From assembly GCF_033958435.1 (NCBI RefSeq), contig NC_134138.1, forward strand, positions 29,356,598 to 29,420,597: 64,000 bases of DNA, read 5' to 3'. Positions 34,713-46,298 of the stretch are shown piece after piece. A program made the position numbers and the translations under genes. The notes under the pieces are model-generated. The model was not told the origin of the DNA. It saw only the letters and a list, made by a program, of their open reading frames with translations, and searched no databases. This DNA is from Carettochelys insculpta (taxonomy: Eukaryota > Chordata > Testudines > Carettochelyidae). Position 1 is the stretch's first letter; each line of letters opens with the position of its first letter.

Positions 34713-35383
34713 GTAACTCAGATACTCCATCTGTACAATGGGGATATTTCCTTTTCTCCCAGAGGTTTTGGCAGGATGAATCCATTCATCTTTGTGAGAT
34801 GGCCTTGTTACCATGTTACCATGTCAAGGAAAGCTCTTGGGTTTGTTTGGCCCAATTTATTCTTTACAAATCCATGCTGAGTGTTACTTATCTTCTAGAG
34901 TGTTTGCAAAAGTTGATCACTTAACTCTTTGCTGTTATTTTTCCATGAACATGAACTCTGAGCCCACTTCCTGAGGTATTTCTCCCGAGTTACCAAACAT
35001 GAAATGGACATGAACAAGCATTTGAAGAAGAAAAAATAGTTATGGATCTTTCATAGCTTTTGTTCTTTGGGGTGTGATATTCATATCAATTCCACAATGC
35101 CCACCCCTGCCCCACTGTCAGAGTAACTTCCAAGAAGGAACCGAGAAGTTGCAAAGCTTGTGCATCGCTTATTCTGGTACACAGGTATTTTTTTTTGTGG
35201 GGGGGTGTCTTTTTTTTGAGTCAGAGCTTGGCACTTGCTAAGTTTACTTTTAAAACACTTCTCAGATTCTACTCTTATATTTGTAATCATTTTTGTTTCT
35301 ATTATCTCTGCTCAGTACCACTTAAATTCCTGTTCTTTATTAATAAACTTCTTGTTTTATTATAATTTCATCTCAGTGCTGTT
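34713..35383. other. Intronic DNA, nothing recognised
   Basis: AT-rich, with T- and G-runs near 35188-35216. Confidence 0.45.
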
Positions 35384-35488
35384 GTGGGTCTATCCCACGA
35401 AAGCTCATCACCAAATAAATCGTTTTGTTACATTTCTGATGTTTTGTTTTGACTGAATACAGACTAACGTGGCTACCTCTCTGTTACT
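35384..35488 (+). mobile_element. Penelope-like 3' tail fragment
   Basis: gtgggtctatcccacgaaagctc followed by aaataaatcgttttgttac and gactgaatacagactaacgtggctac matches the forward tails at 31000-31090 and 37690-37800. There is no inverted head in this copy. Confidence 0.65.
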
Positions 35489-37288
35489 ACAATGAGGAGA
35501 ACATTCTCAGTGAAGCCAACTGTTTGATGTTTATTCTATCTCTTTGAAATCAACAGAGGTGGCATTTTTATGGGCATTTAGTGGCAGATGCTAGATGTTG
35601 CAGAGGAACAATCTTCCAGGGTTTCTGCAAACTGGGAGTACCAAGTTACCTTCCAGGCAGTTAAGAGACTGGCATTCCCCATATTGCTCTTGTTTCCCAG
35701 GGTTGGCTGGGTTGACTCACAGGCTGGAGTGTCAGGGAGCAGACCTATTGTTTTAGCAGCAGCAAGTTTCTCTCAATGAGGAAGAGGGGTAAGTAGGTGA
35801 CTTACAGTTCTAGATCCCCTGAGAAAGTGTCACATAAATGAAAGATGTTTATAAGAGCTGGGTATCACTAAGTCTCAGGATCAAAGAGATTCCAGTTCAC
35901 GTATCTATTTGGGCTGGAAGGGACTGATGTACCTGAATGTTCAAACCATATTAAATCCTGCCATCTGTGCTTCTCCATAGTATTTGACTGTTACTGGATG
36001 ATCAGTAAACTTCCCTTCTGCTTCTATCACCTGCAGTTTGGTAGGAATCCACTTCCATTACTTCTGTATCTTTCCTAATAGATAAGTGCCATAGGCAGTC
36101 TGAGCACCTCTAGCAATATCAATTCCACAAACTCCTTTGCTAGCTTGTTATGTAGCCAAACTGATCTTACACATTTTCTTCCTACTTTAACCTAATATAT
36201 TTTTTGCTGCAGATTGAATGCATTGCTGCTTGTTTTGACCTTCAGAGTGATGATTGGTTTCTGTCATTTTTTAAAATAAGATTTATTGAGCACCCAAAAT
36301 GAGCTAGGTTCTTTATAGGCATTAAAAATAGAACCGGTTCTTGCCCTAAAGGTCATAAAGGCAGTAGGAGCTGGAAGTACTGGGAACCCCTGAGACTCTG
36401 TTCTTCTGTGTGCAGACATAACCTAAGAGAACAGGGAAAGAGCTGAGGTGGGGGAGGGGTTGGGGGAAAAAGACCAATATGGGGAATGAGCTACAGTAGT
36501 CATAGATGCAGGAGAATGAGTATAATGTTTGAGTGTTGTGAAAGTGTTTTAATATGAATCCAAAGTGAATGCAGTTAGGTATTTTGAATGGAGTAGAAGG
36601 AGGAGATTGATGGAAATGGTAGGGAGGAGATGAGTTAATATGAGGAAAACCATGAGGAACATGTTAAGAAGATCACTGAGAAGGAAGGAAAGGGTTGATA
36701 GGAACATGGAGGGTAGAGAGAGGGAAGCCAACATCAGAAGGATTGGGAAGGAAGAAGTAGGGGCAATCAATTGGTAAATCAATTCAATTTGTGGAATCAA
36801 TCATGACAGGAAAAAATGGTCAAGTTCTGCACACAGCAAAGGGCTTTGGGGGATCTCGAGGCCCCACCAGTGCAACTCCTATTGCTACCATCTGTCTTCT
36901 CTCTCTGCACCTGGAGACTTGCTCTTCTGGTCAGCCTGGATGGCAAAGGAGGACCACAAGAGCTTCTTGTGCCCCCAAAAGAGGGGGTAAGGTCCATGAA
37001 ATTACAGGTCAGAAGAGAGAAACCCAAGCTCATCCTATCATTTTTGGCCATTACAAAACAGGGAGAGTAGCTACAAAATCACGCCTGTAGGACTGCCATT
37101 TCAAACTGCTCCAGGGTAGTTATGACATGACACTGTTAATACCAAATTAGTGTGTGACATTGTTTTGGTAGTCTGAGCCCAGTTTCCAATGGACTGTGCT
37201 CATCAAAACTTCTACCACCCCTTTGGCTGTCTGAACTTAGACTCCCAGTCAGATGAGATGAGGTGTATTAGCAGAAAACTATGGACTC
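35489..37288. other. Intronic DNA, nothing recognised
   Basis: Unique-looking sequence of 1.8 kb. A somewhat G+C-richer stretch at 36790-37090 has open frames on both strands but no family resemblance. Confidence 0.45.
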
Positions 37289-37301
37289 TTTTGCTGACAC
37301 T

Positions 37302-37807
37302 ATCAAAACAAAAGAGCAGTCAAGTAGCACTTTAAAAACTAACAAAATAATTTATTAAGTGGTGAGCTTTCGTGGGACGGACCCACTTCTTCAGACCATA
37401 GCCCTACCAGAACAGACTCAATATTTAAGGCACAGAGAACCAAAAAAGTAATCAAGGTTGACAAATCAGAAAAAAATTATCAAGGTGAGCAAATCAGAGA
37501 GTAGAAGGGCAGAAGGGGTGGGGGGAGTCAAGAATTAGATTAAGCCAAGTATGCAAAAGAGCCCCTATAATGACCCAGAAAATTCACATCTTGGTTCAAA
37601 CCATGTGTTAATGTGTTGAATTTGAATATAAGAGTTCAGCAGCCTCTCTTTGTAGACTGTTGTGAAAATTCCTCTTCATTAAAACGTAGACTCCCATGAA
37701 AGCTCACCACCTAATAAATTATTTTCTTAGTCTTTAAAGTGCTACTTGACTGCTTTTTTATTTTGATACTATACAGACTAACACGGCTTACTCTCTGTTA
37801 CTATTCA
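37302..37807. mobile_element. Penelope-like tail insertion with inverted head
   Basis: Flanked by an identical 13-bp duplication ttttgctgacact (37289-37301 and 37808-37820). Left of about 37640 is an inverted tail (cagtcaagtagcactttaaa, then gtgagctttcgtgggacgg). The right side, about 37690-37807, is the forward tail ending actaacacggcttactctctg. The inverted arm is much longer than the forward one. Confidence 0.88.
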
Positions 37808-37820
37808 TTTTGCTGACACT

Positions 37821-39522
37821 GTTCACACTACATTTTTAAGTTATATTTTCTGCAAAGAGAAACAACAGTTCTTATGCTGGACATATCCCTTTGATCTTTT
37901 CTCACAGATTTTTCATTTTTCCAAACCCCTGTAGCTGTTGTAGCATTCCTGTCTTGTAGTTCTCTTGTGTGTCCTGGAATACAAAATCGTCTTTGTATGC
38001 ACAGGAGAAAGAGAGAGAGAGTCAGAGAGTGACTTTAATATCAAACCAACCAACCCCCATTGTACTCAGGCCTGACTGTTCCAGATAAAAAAAAATTACC
38101 AGTGCCAAGTTCAGTTGAATAATTATCTGGCTTGTTTAGCACATGATAGGCCTTTAATACACTCACATTTAGTACTTCCCTTCCTCTCAACCCCTCTTGT
38201 TTGGCAGAAAATACATAGAAGTGCCTTCAGTTTAGCACAGTCTGTGTAATACCCCCACAACCATCTCCTTCACTGTGGTGAAAAGTTAAACCATAACATC
38301 CCCCATCTTTTTTGCTCCCCTGTATTTGTGAAGCCTTGGCCAGCTCAGCTTTTCTGTAGGGTGGGCTGTTGAATTGATAGACTGCTTCCATCTGATAGTA
38401 AAGTCATTGTTTCTTTCTGGAAGGAGATTTCACTTTCGTGCTAGGATAAGATCAGTTTTATTTGCAGGAGCCTCTGGGGCTATAATGCTAGTGTGGGAAC
38501 ATGAGGTACAAAAGAGTTTTCTCTGTTTTGTGTTTCTCATTTGGAGGCTGCTCAAACTTTTTCAAAATGTGGAACACATCAGAGAGTGATTGTCTCATGG
38601 GTCATCAACCTGTCTGTCTGCATAATCTCTGGCAACTCAAGCAATTTTGTTTTACATGGAATTGGAATCTTAGGAAAGTATTTAATGTAATTTTAGCTTA
38701 GTGCAGTGTAATTTGGACATTGGAAACGGGGGAGAGCCAGTACTTTATGACTAGCCAGGTGACGTGGTTGAAAATTTCCCACTGAAACTGTTCATGACTA
38801 AAGCAATATTTCACAAAAAGTTTGTCTTAAGCCCTCATTTACTTTCATGGGCTAGGGTCCCCATCTGGATTCCGTCTGTTATGATTCACCATGTCCAGGG
38901 ACTCCAATGACGTACCACTTCCCCTCAACGAGAGGGATGGAAATCATGGTGTCTCATGGGAGATGTAGTCTGATCGGGAAGTCCTACCTAAAGTGAGGAA
39001 TGGGAGCATTGGACAACCAAATTGTAACTCCCATGAGGCACTGCAGTGGTATTTTCAAATAAAAACATAAGGTTTTGACTTTTTGCTGGATAGTGGAAAT
39101 TTCCCATGGAGAAATTTTTCAGCAACATGGATTTAAAAAAACCCAAAAAACAAATACAAACTCAATTTTTCTACAAACCCCGCCCCCCATTTTTTTCAAC
39201 TACCTCTCTTAGCAGGGTCTCTTGTCGGATCATCAGCAAATGGAGGAGTGATGGCCCAGTTATGGTGGAGAGATGTATTCAGTCTTAACAGATGACAAAA
39301 GAATGGGTCCAGCTCACAAGTAAACTGGTGGGAAATGCCCAAGCCTTTTGTTTAGTAGCCCTCCAGATAAAGTAACCCTGCCATCAGCCCTCCAATGTGC
39401 TATGTTCAGCTCTTGCACAAAAATTCATCTCTTGACCATAGTGTTTGAATGTCAGTCATTAGTATTCTAATGTTGGCTAGTGCCCGGCCTGTAACCTAAC
39501 CTTTTTCAGAAATGTCCTGAAG
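37821..39522. other. Intronic DNA, nothing firm
   Basis: Mostly unique-looking. The stretch 38900-39055 contains two opposed blocks around tcatgggagatgtagtc and taactcccatgaggcactgc that could be an old palindromic repeat, but its ends are not visible. Confidence 0.4.
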
Positions 39523-39784
39523 TCGATGTTTACACTGCAGTTAAAAACCTACAGCAGGCCCATGGCAGCTGACTCAGGCTTGTGGGGCTGAAGTTCAGAG
39601 GCTGCTTAATTGTGGTGTAGACATTAGGACTCAGCCAGGACCCTGTGAGGTGGGAGGGTCACTGAGCTCTGGCTGCAGTGTGAGCCCGAACATCTACATA
39701 ACAATTAAACTGCCCTTTATCTCAAGCCCACGTAAACAGGCACAGACAGGCCAGCCACAGATATCCAATTGCAGTGTAGCTATA
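39523..39784. mobile_element. MITE with TGTTTACACTGCA-type inverted ends
   Basis: The left end cgatgtttacactgcagtt and the right end ccaattgcagtgtagctata are inverse. Inner palindromic blocks around cagctgactcaggc also recur. This is a MITE family I recall from turtles and crocodilians. Target duplication is not clear. Confidence 0.6.
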
Positions 39785-40489
39785 GGACAAGAAAATGGCA
39801 GCAGGCCAAATACACCTCTCTTTGATACCTGCCTACACTTGGGAGCCTGACTGGTTGGATGCTAGACCTAGAATCAGCATAGGAACGTTATTGGTCACAG
39901 TGATGTTTGATCATATCTAGCTATGGGGCTTAGATCAAATATCCTTCCTGGGAGTTAATTTTTCAACTGCTTTTATAATTGTTAATCATGCAACATTACT
40001 TAAAACCACTTTGGGACATGGCAGGGAGGAACAGAGAACGCTCCAGTGATTTTACCCATTCCTTTCAGAGGTCCGGGGGAGGAAGAGGGGTGGTTTTGTT
40101 AAACTATTTCCCACCTGCTGTTCAGTCCTTCCAGATTCCATTTCTCCCCACAATCCTCTGGTACAGGTAAAGTGAACAAAGTGAGGGCAATTTTGGAAGC
40201 TTTTGGCTTCACTATCACTTATATGTTGCAACTTCTCTTTATGTCTGCTCACTGGAGTCAGGATGAATAATTTCTGTGCTTCTGCTTTGTCCAGCAGTTG
40301 ACCCCAAGTGGCTGGGGGGTTATAATGGAAATAATACTGATTGCAAGGGGGAGGTCCTCTGTGGAAGACGTAGAGTGTGTATCAGCAAGCTCAACTGAGG
40401 AAGCCTGCTGGCTTACTTTGAAATGGATTCCAGTGTCTTACTAGACTCACCTTCACACTGATTCCCATGTAACACTCAATCTAGTGGCC
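39785..40489. other. Intronic DNA, nothing recognised
   Basis: About 700 bp without an assignable feature. Confidence 0.4.
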
Positions 40490-40760
40490 AGTTCACTTCT
40501 GAATGAGGCATGTGCAGGGTGTTGGTTACTACCTACAAAGTCTTAAATAGTTGAGATCCCCATTACCTCAGAGCTTAATTCTTCTGTACTTCCTCTCTGT
40601 GTACATTTAGCAAGGCAAGATATGCAGATTATTCTAAGTAGCAGCTGAGTCCTACTATTGAGACTGGTATGTATGACTCACTTCGTTAGCCGTTACCTGC
40701 AGGCCTGGAATACTTTGTCATTTAGCCCAAGGCTAAATTTTCCTAATTCTTTATTTTGAA
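40490..40760 (+). mobile_element. L2/Rex-like LINE remnant
   Basis: With frameshifts the + strand gives LVTTYKVLN, then PHYLRA and further on an AGLEYFV block. This resembles the order of the L2-type ORF2 C-terminus (TFKALN, PPYL, LWNSLP). Weak and short. Confidence 0.35.
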
Positions 40761-41619
40761 ATGTGTGCTGTTGCAGGAGAGAAGTAAAAGGCATTCTCAG
40801 TTTGTGGAGGCAGTTCTGTGTACTATATAAAGTGTGCTCAGATAACCTGCAACAAGGGGGAATTAATTCTTTATAAATGCTTTTTCATGGGGGTTTCTGC
40901 TCACTGCTGTGGCGGCATCTTGCATTCACATCTGGGGATTAGCTCTACCAGTCTGATTCTCCCAACTTCAGTTATTTGCCCTGTCTGTCTCCCTCTTCCT
41001 TTCTGTATTTGATTGCTCCCTCTTTGTAACTCAGGGTTATTTCCCTTCATGGCTTGGCCCTCCAGCCAAGTCGCTATAGTTCCTCCTTCTGAAATATAAA
41101 AGTCTCATTGGACTGGCTGACCAAATGTTCTTCCCAGCAGTCCTCCATTTCAAGGCAATGCAGGGTATATGTGTGTGTGTGTGGCAGGTACAGGACCCCC
41201 ATCCCAGTCACCACTCTGGGTTTTGGCACTGGGATCCTCTTATTAGCAGCCAAATTCTGTCCCCACCATAAGTCTTGCTTCCATTTCCATTGGCCTTTCC
41301 TTACCTCTGCCAGCGTCTTGCTCCCCCTCTCCTCTGGTAGCCCTTCCCTCGGGGCTGGGATCTCAGGGTTTCACTTCTCCATCTGAGTTTCCACCTTTCC
41401 CTTTCTAAGCCCAGAGAGCTACTGCAAGCTTCCACGCAGCAGTCCCTGCCTTTTCTTTCTTCCTTTTCCTATCTGTTTTCTGGGGCAGCAACCTCAGCAA
41501 GTGAGGCTGTGGCTACCACCTGCCAGAGTTTTCACATAAGTGAAAACCTACATTCTGTCACCCTGTCCTACAGCCTTAAAAAGGTAAAGTAATGTTCTTA
41601 TACTACCCTATGTTCCTGA
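40761..41619. other. Intronic DNA, nothing recognised
   Basis: Includes a short (TG)n run near 41170. No element assigned. Confidence 0.4.
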
Positions 41620-41934
41620 CAGTGGCGCACCCAGGATGGGACAAGTGGGTGGTCCCTGACTTCAGGTTGGCAGGCAGTGATGGGGCCACCTCTCCCTGCT
41701 CCCCTTGCTGGCCATCGAGAAGAAAGGGATAGATACACTGACCATGTTTGCCTTGCACTCTGTGTCCAGCGCTTGGGGCTTGCCACGCTCTGCCTGTGAG
41801 GTGCAGGCTTGGCTGGAGGACAGGATGGAGAGGGACAAGCCTCCATGTTCAGACAGGAGCAGAGCCAGGACTGGGGGGTGGCTGGGCCTTGATCGTAAGG
41901 GAGTGGCCACGGCCCGTCCATGGCTACACCCCTG
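41620..41934. mobile_element. Possible MITE with CAGTGGCG-type end
   Basis: The left end cagtggcgcacccagga and the right end tggctacacccctg are rough inverses. The flanking 8-mers do not match. Confidence 0.35.
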
Positions 41935-42617
41935 GTTTTGGTGCAGTCAACAACCCTTTGAGACCATAGGTTTTCACCTTGAGGCCTTTCAGTCTTTCAT
42001 AAATAATCTTTCTAGCTGAATAATTCTCCCTTCAGTGCTACAGCAAATGCATAACTGCTTCTTGGGCTGTGCATGTGTCACACAAGCTGTCGTGGTGTTT
42101 GTTGAGTAAATATAAATTGCCGTTCAGGTCACAGTGACCTGTTAACACTCTAAATATAGTTACTTCACTACTTCCATAGCTATTACGTGTACCATTATAC
42201 TCAAGTGCAGGACATGTTTCATGGAACCTTTTTCCTTTTTTCTCTTTGGTCCATAGCTCTTGCTCTTATTCTCTCTTAACCAAACTTTTGAAGTCCTGTT
42301 TATTCAGAGGGATCTGTCTATGAATCACCTCATTTTCAAGGTGTTTTTTCCTGCTTTGTCTTCCATTTTGTTGTCTAGAATCTTGACCTGTGCCAGAATT
42401 CACAGTATTACAGTATGTATGTCAAATTGTCCGATCTCTGTAGTTAAGAACAATATTTTGTGGCAGAGTGCATGGCTATGCCACAGGTTACAGCAGTGCG
42501 GATGCACCAATAATGCTGTACCATTGTAAGCTCTCTAACATAGCCACTGTAAGCCGAGGGGAGAAGACTCTCCCATTGGTTTAATCCCTCCAGCTCCCAA
42601 GAGCAATAGAGAAGCAT
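41935..42617. other. Intronic DNA, nothing recognised
   Basis: No assignable feature. Confidence 0.4.
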
Positions 42618-42756
42618 TGAAGGTTAGAGTTGGCAGAGACCTCAGGAGGTCAACTAATCTGACTCCCCCGATTGTAGCAGGACCAATTCCAATTAAATCT
42701 TCCCAGCCAGGGCTTTGTAAGGAAGGGCTTTAAAAAACTCTGTGGATGGAGAAGAT
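42618..42756 (-). mobile_element. CR1 LINE 3' fragment
   Basis: gttggcagagacctcaggagg and gcaggaccaattccaatt followed by a tcttcccagccaggg block match the 3' end of the minus-strand CR1 at 61387-63840. The following bases belong to a MITE. Confidence 0.6.
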
Positions 42757-42871
42757 AGCAGCATCCACACTGTCACTTACGTTGGTATATCTTGTGTTTC
42801 TTGGGGGTGGTTTATCACCCCTGCCAAGCGACATAAGTTGTGCCAACATTATCTGTAGTGTAGACATAGCC
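42757..42871. mobile_element. Short MITE
   Basis: gcatccacactgtcac at left and tgtagtgtagacatagcc at right are inverse. Inner blocks ttggtatatcttgtgt and cgacataagttgtgcc also pair. It abuts a CR1 fragment. Confidence 0.55.
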
Positions 42872-43109
42872 TAAATCATTCCTGCTTTCTGAGGCTCACT
42901 TTCTAATTGCCATTAAGCTGGTTAACGAATCAGATAGGATAAGTCATAATGGGACATACATCCCTTACAAAGGTCAGTTCCAGAAGTATGCTCATCATTG
43001 CAGCATTATGATGGCCAGAAAGTTGTATAGCGTCATAGATCTCTTAATTCCAAACTTGGGGATGCAGAAAGCCATTCCCACTCTGTGCTGTCATCTCTAG
43101 AGCTGTCAG
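42872..43109. other. Intronic DNA, nothing recognised
   Basis: No assignable feature. Confidence 0.35.
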
Positions 43110-43375
43110 CATAGGTGCTGACTCCGTGCACCCCTGGGGCAGGAGGGAAATGGTGAGTGTTCAGCACCCACTGGCAGCTCCATTGATAGCTCCTCCCTTC
43201 CCCTCCCAATGTCTCCCGTCTGCCATGGTCAGCTGCTCAGCTGTGTGTAGGAGGTGCTGGGTGCAGTGGAAGGAACAGAAACGGGAAGAGACATGGTGGA
43301 TTGCGGGGTTGGGTCTGAGTCCAGCCCCTCCCCTCCCCTGAGAAATTACAAAATTGGTGCCTCTGGGCTGCCATA
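43110..43375. mobile_element. Possible MITE (GC-rich)
   Basis: Begins cataggtgctgactccgtg and contains cagcacccactggcagctcc and aaattggtgcctctgggctgcc. It resembles a turtle repeat recalled from memory. Ends are approximate. Confidence 0.35.
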
Positions 43376-44692
43376 TGGAGTAGATAATACTGACCCCATT
43401 TGCCATGTATAGACTCATAAGTCATAGCTATGGTATTTGACAGGTCTGCTCTTCCATTTGTAGCCCCTTCCAGCTGCAAACTTCTTGACTTTATACCAGC
43501 CCTGCCTGCTCATGTCCAGTGGCACTCTGTCCTCAATCAGTGCTTTCTTATTAGGCTTCATAGCCCTTTCCAAGCCACACTAGCTCTTTCTAATATGTGA
43601 TAATAGTACCACTAACCCATCACATGCGTGTAATAATAATTTCCATGCAGCTCGTTAATCATTCTGCATTTTCAATTAAATCCCATTATGTTTATCTTAG
43701 TCCATTTCTTTCTAGAGACTCTGGTGTGTCTAAAGCCAATCTGTAAAGTCTGCAATGCTCTCAGACTAAGATTCTTCATAAATCAGATCAGTTGGTTCCT
43801 CATTGTTTTATAACGACAATACCAATTTGTATCAGCCTCACTTACAACCTCACCCAACACTTTTGTCTACTTTGACAATCAATTTTGTTTTATTTATACT
43901 CCTTAATTTAATTCACATCTTTAGTTCCCCTATGTGTATACCATGGGGACCCATATCAAATATCATAGTAAACTCTAGACTGACTGTGTGAACTGTTTCC
44001 TTTACTTGCTGATCTTTTTATTGCTTCAGTTACTTTAACACAAACATTATTTGGTTTTTTGGTAAACTCTACTTTTTATCAACTTTTATTTCTCAAAATT
44101 CTTAGGGTTGATTGTTAGTTCCTTCATCCACTTCCAAGTTTTGAAGGTCTGTAGTCTTCCTTTTAATCCTCAGGCGCTTCACTTGTTATCAACAGGTTGT
44201 CAAACATAAAACCCATGCTTACAGTATTAGTCCTCCATGCTCCTCAAGCACTGAGTTGTGTGACTCTATCTTCTAGATGCTAAGCAGGATCAAAAGTAGT
44301 GTTCAGACTGGAGACCTCTGACAAACATTGGGTGCTCTAGGAAGTAGCCAGTGGGGCCAATATGCACCATAGCCCCTGGAGCAAGGTGTGTGCGGGGCGA
44401 GGCAGCTCTGTGCCCCCGAAAGGGTGGGCCATTGGGCAGAAGGGATGGGGCTGAGATCAGTCAGCCCTTAGCACTGCCCAAACTGTGGTGGACCCTCCCC
44501 ATCCCCTACTTCAGAGCCATGTGGAGTGGAACTCTGGCAGCAATTCAAAGGGGCAGGTAGAAGCAGTGGCAGCTGGGAGTTTCAGACCCCATTGAATCTC
44601 CGTGCCCCACTGCTGTTGTCCTCTCCCCCACTCACTTCGGCGGGCCTGGAAGTAGCATAGTTAATTCTGTGCGTGGCGCTTATTCCCACTTA
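43376..44692. other. Intronic DNA, nothing recognised
   Basis: About 1.3 kb. A GC-rich part (44330-44640) may be an old repeat but has no clear ends. Confidence 0.4.
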
Positions 44693-44950
44693 GCGTATGG
44701 CTACGCTGTAGCTGGAAGGGTGCCCCCCAGAATGTCTAGCATACATGCTAGCTTGGCTCAAGCTAATGTGCTAAATATAGCAGCATAAATGATGGCTTGA
44801 ACTAGCCACTAGAGTATGAAACAGAGAGCCAGACAGGGTTGTATAGGAACATCCAGCCCAAGCTGCTGCTTGTGCTGCCACAGCTGCACAGATATTTTTA
44901 GCACTTTAGCACCCTGGGAAGCATCCTCCCAGCTGGTGTGGAGACGTGCC
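44693..44950. mobile_element. MITE remnant
   Basis: gtatggctacgctgtagctgg at left, paired loosely with cccagctggtgtggagacgtgc at right. Inner blocks atgctagcttggctcaag and tatttttagcactttagcac recur in inverted form. Boundaries approximate. Confidence 0.5.
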
Positions 44951-46041
44951 CAGAGTACTGGACCAATATTCCAGAGGGGTGTTTGGCATGCACCACAGTC
45001 TTGAAGAGCTGTATTTCCAATGAGATGTGAAAGAAAGGGGGTCCTGACTGCTGGTCATTAAATATTGATGCCCTTTTTGTAAGGAATGAAGCATGGTGCG
45101 CTGATCAAATTTTCGGTAAGGTAATTACGCTTTACCTACCTAAAATTCCCATTATAGTTTCTCTTGGATATGGCATTTATCTCTTGCTGCCCCAGACTGT
45201 TGAATTGGACTGCTGTTCCTGGTTTACCACAAGATCAATCTTTCTTTTGATATGTAAGCACTTCTGACTCCAGTTCTCTCTGGAACCAGCATATAATTAC
45301 ACAGAAACGAAATACCAGGGGATTTCCTTCCAAATTACTTTTGCTATTGGACAGGAAGAAATGTTATTTTCCTACTGCACTGACTCTACATCACTTTTAT
45401 TAGCTCAGTCATAGGATAAGGAAGTCTTAGGTGGGGAGAACATTAGAGAATCAGGGGATGAGTTGTAGGAAATCTCATAGTTCCTGATTTTGAGCAAGCA
45501 GTTTCCAAAAAAAGAGGAATTTTGCAACATAAATGAGCACTTGCAGCTGATTCTCTTTACTTAACACATATTGACAAATAATGACCTATCATCATATGAG
45601 ACTCTAGTCTCACTGGAGTTTTGTAATTGTTTTTGTTATTCCAAGGTGTATTGAAGACATCTCGTGTTGATAGCTGAGTTTCTTCCATTATGTGCTTATC
45701 AATATGTTGCCTTAGGAACTGGTGTTAGTTTCCTATTTAACTTTTTATTTGTTAGGGCAAATGTCAACAGTACTGGCAATATTCTTCATTCTAACAGCAT
45801 AACTCACCTAATGATAAAAATGTAGACAGCAACTTTAACAGCCACACTGCATATTGCAGTTCATAGTGAAATGCATGAAAAAAATACTTCTCTAGGTTTT
45901 CTGAGTGTGCAAAACCTGCTGGATGGTTTACTGTAGAACTTGGTATGTGTCTTGGGATCGTGCATGTTTGTATTTTATCTCATCCATCTAGTCCTTCCCT
46001 AGTTCCTTCGCTTTGTTCTGTTTCATCCCAGACCACACACA
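44951..46041. other. Intronic DNA, nothing recognised
   Basis: AT-rich, about 1.1 kb. Confidence 0.45.
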
Positions 46042-46298
46042 GGGCACATCTGCTCTACCTGGTAGATCTTACCCGGTCAAGGTCAATCTTCCTGGGTTCG
46101 ATTTTTCATGCCTTATGGGGATACGCAAAATCAAACTCTCTGGGCTCAACAGTCTATAAGGAGTAAGAGAGGGCAACAGGAGAGTTTCTCTCATCAACCA
46201 CCCTTCTGTGAAGACAGCCAGGTAAGTCAATTGTAAGGTTACCATAGCTGGAATTGCATATCTACAGTCAACTTTACGGTCTAGTGTAGAACAAGCCT
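46042..46298. mobile_element. MITE remnant
   Basis: The left end gggcacatctgctctacc and the right end ctagtgtagaacaagcct are loosely inverse. Inner blocks ggtcaaggtcaatcttcc and agtcaactttacggtc also pair. No clear target duplication. Confidence 0.45.

Noticed and set aside
41620..41934. hAT element with target duplication
   Set aside because: The ends are suggestive but the flanking 8-mers do not match, so it is kept only as a low-confidence element.
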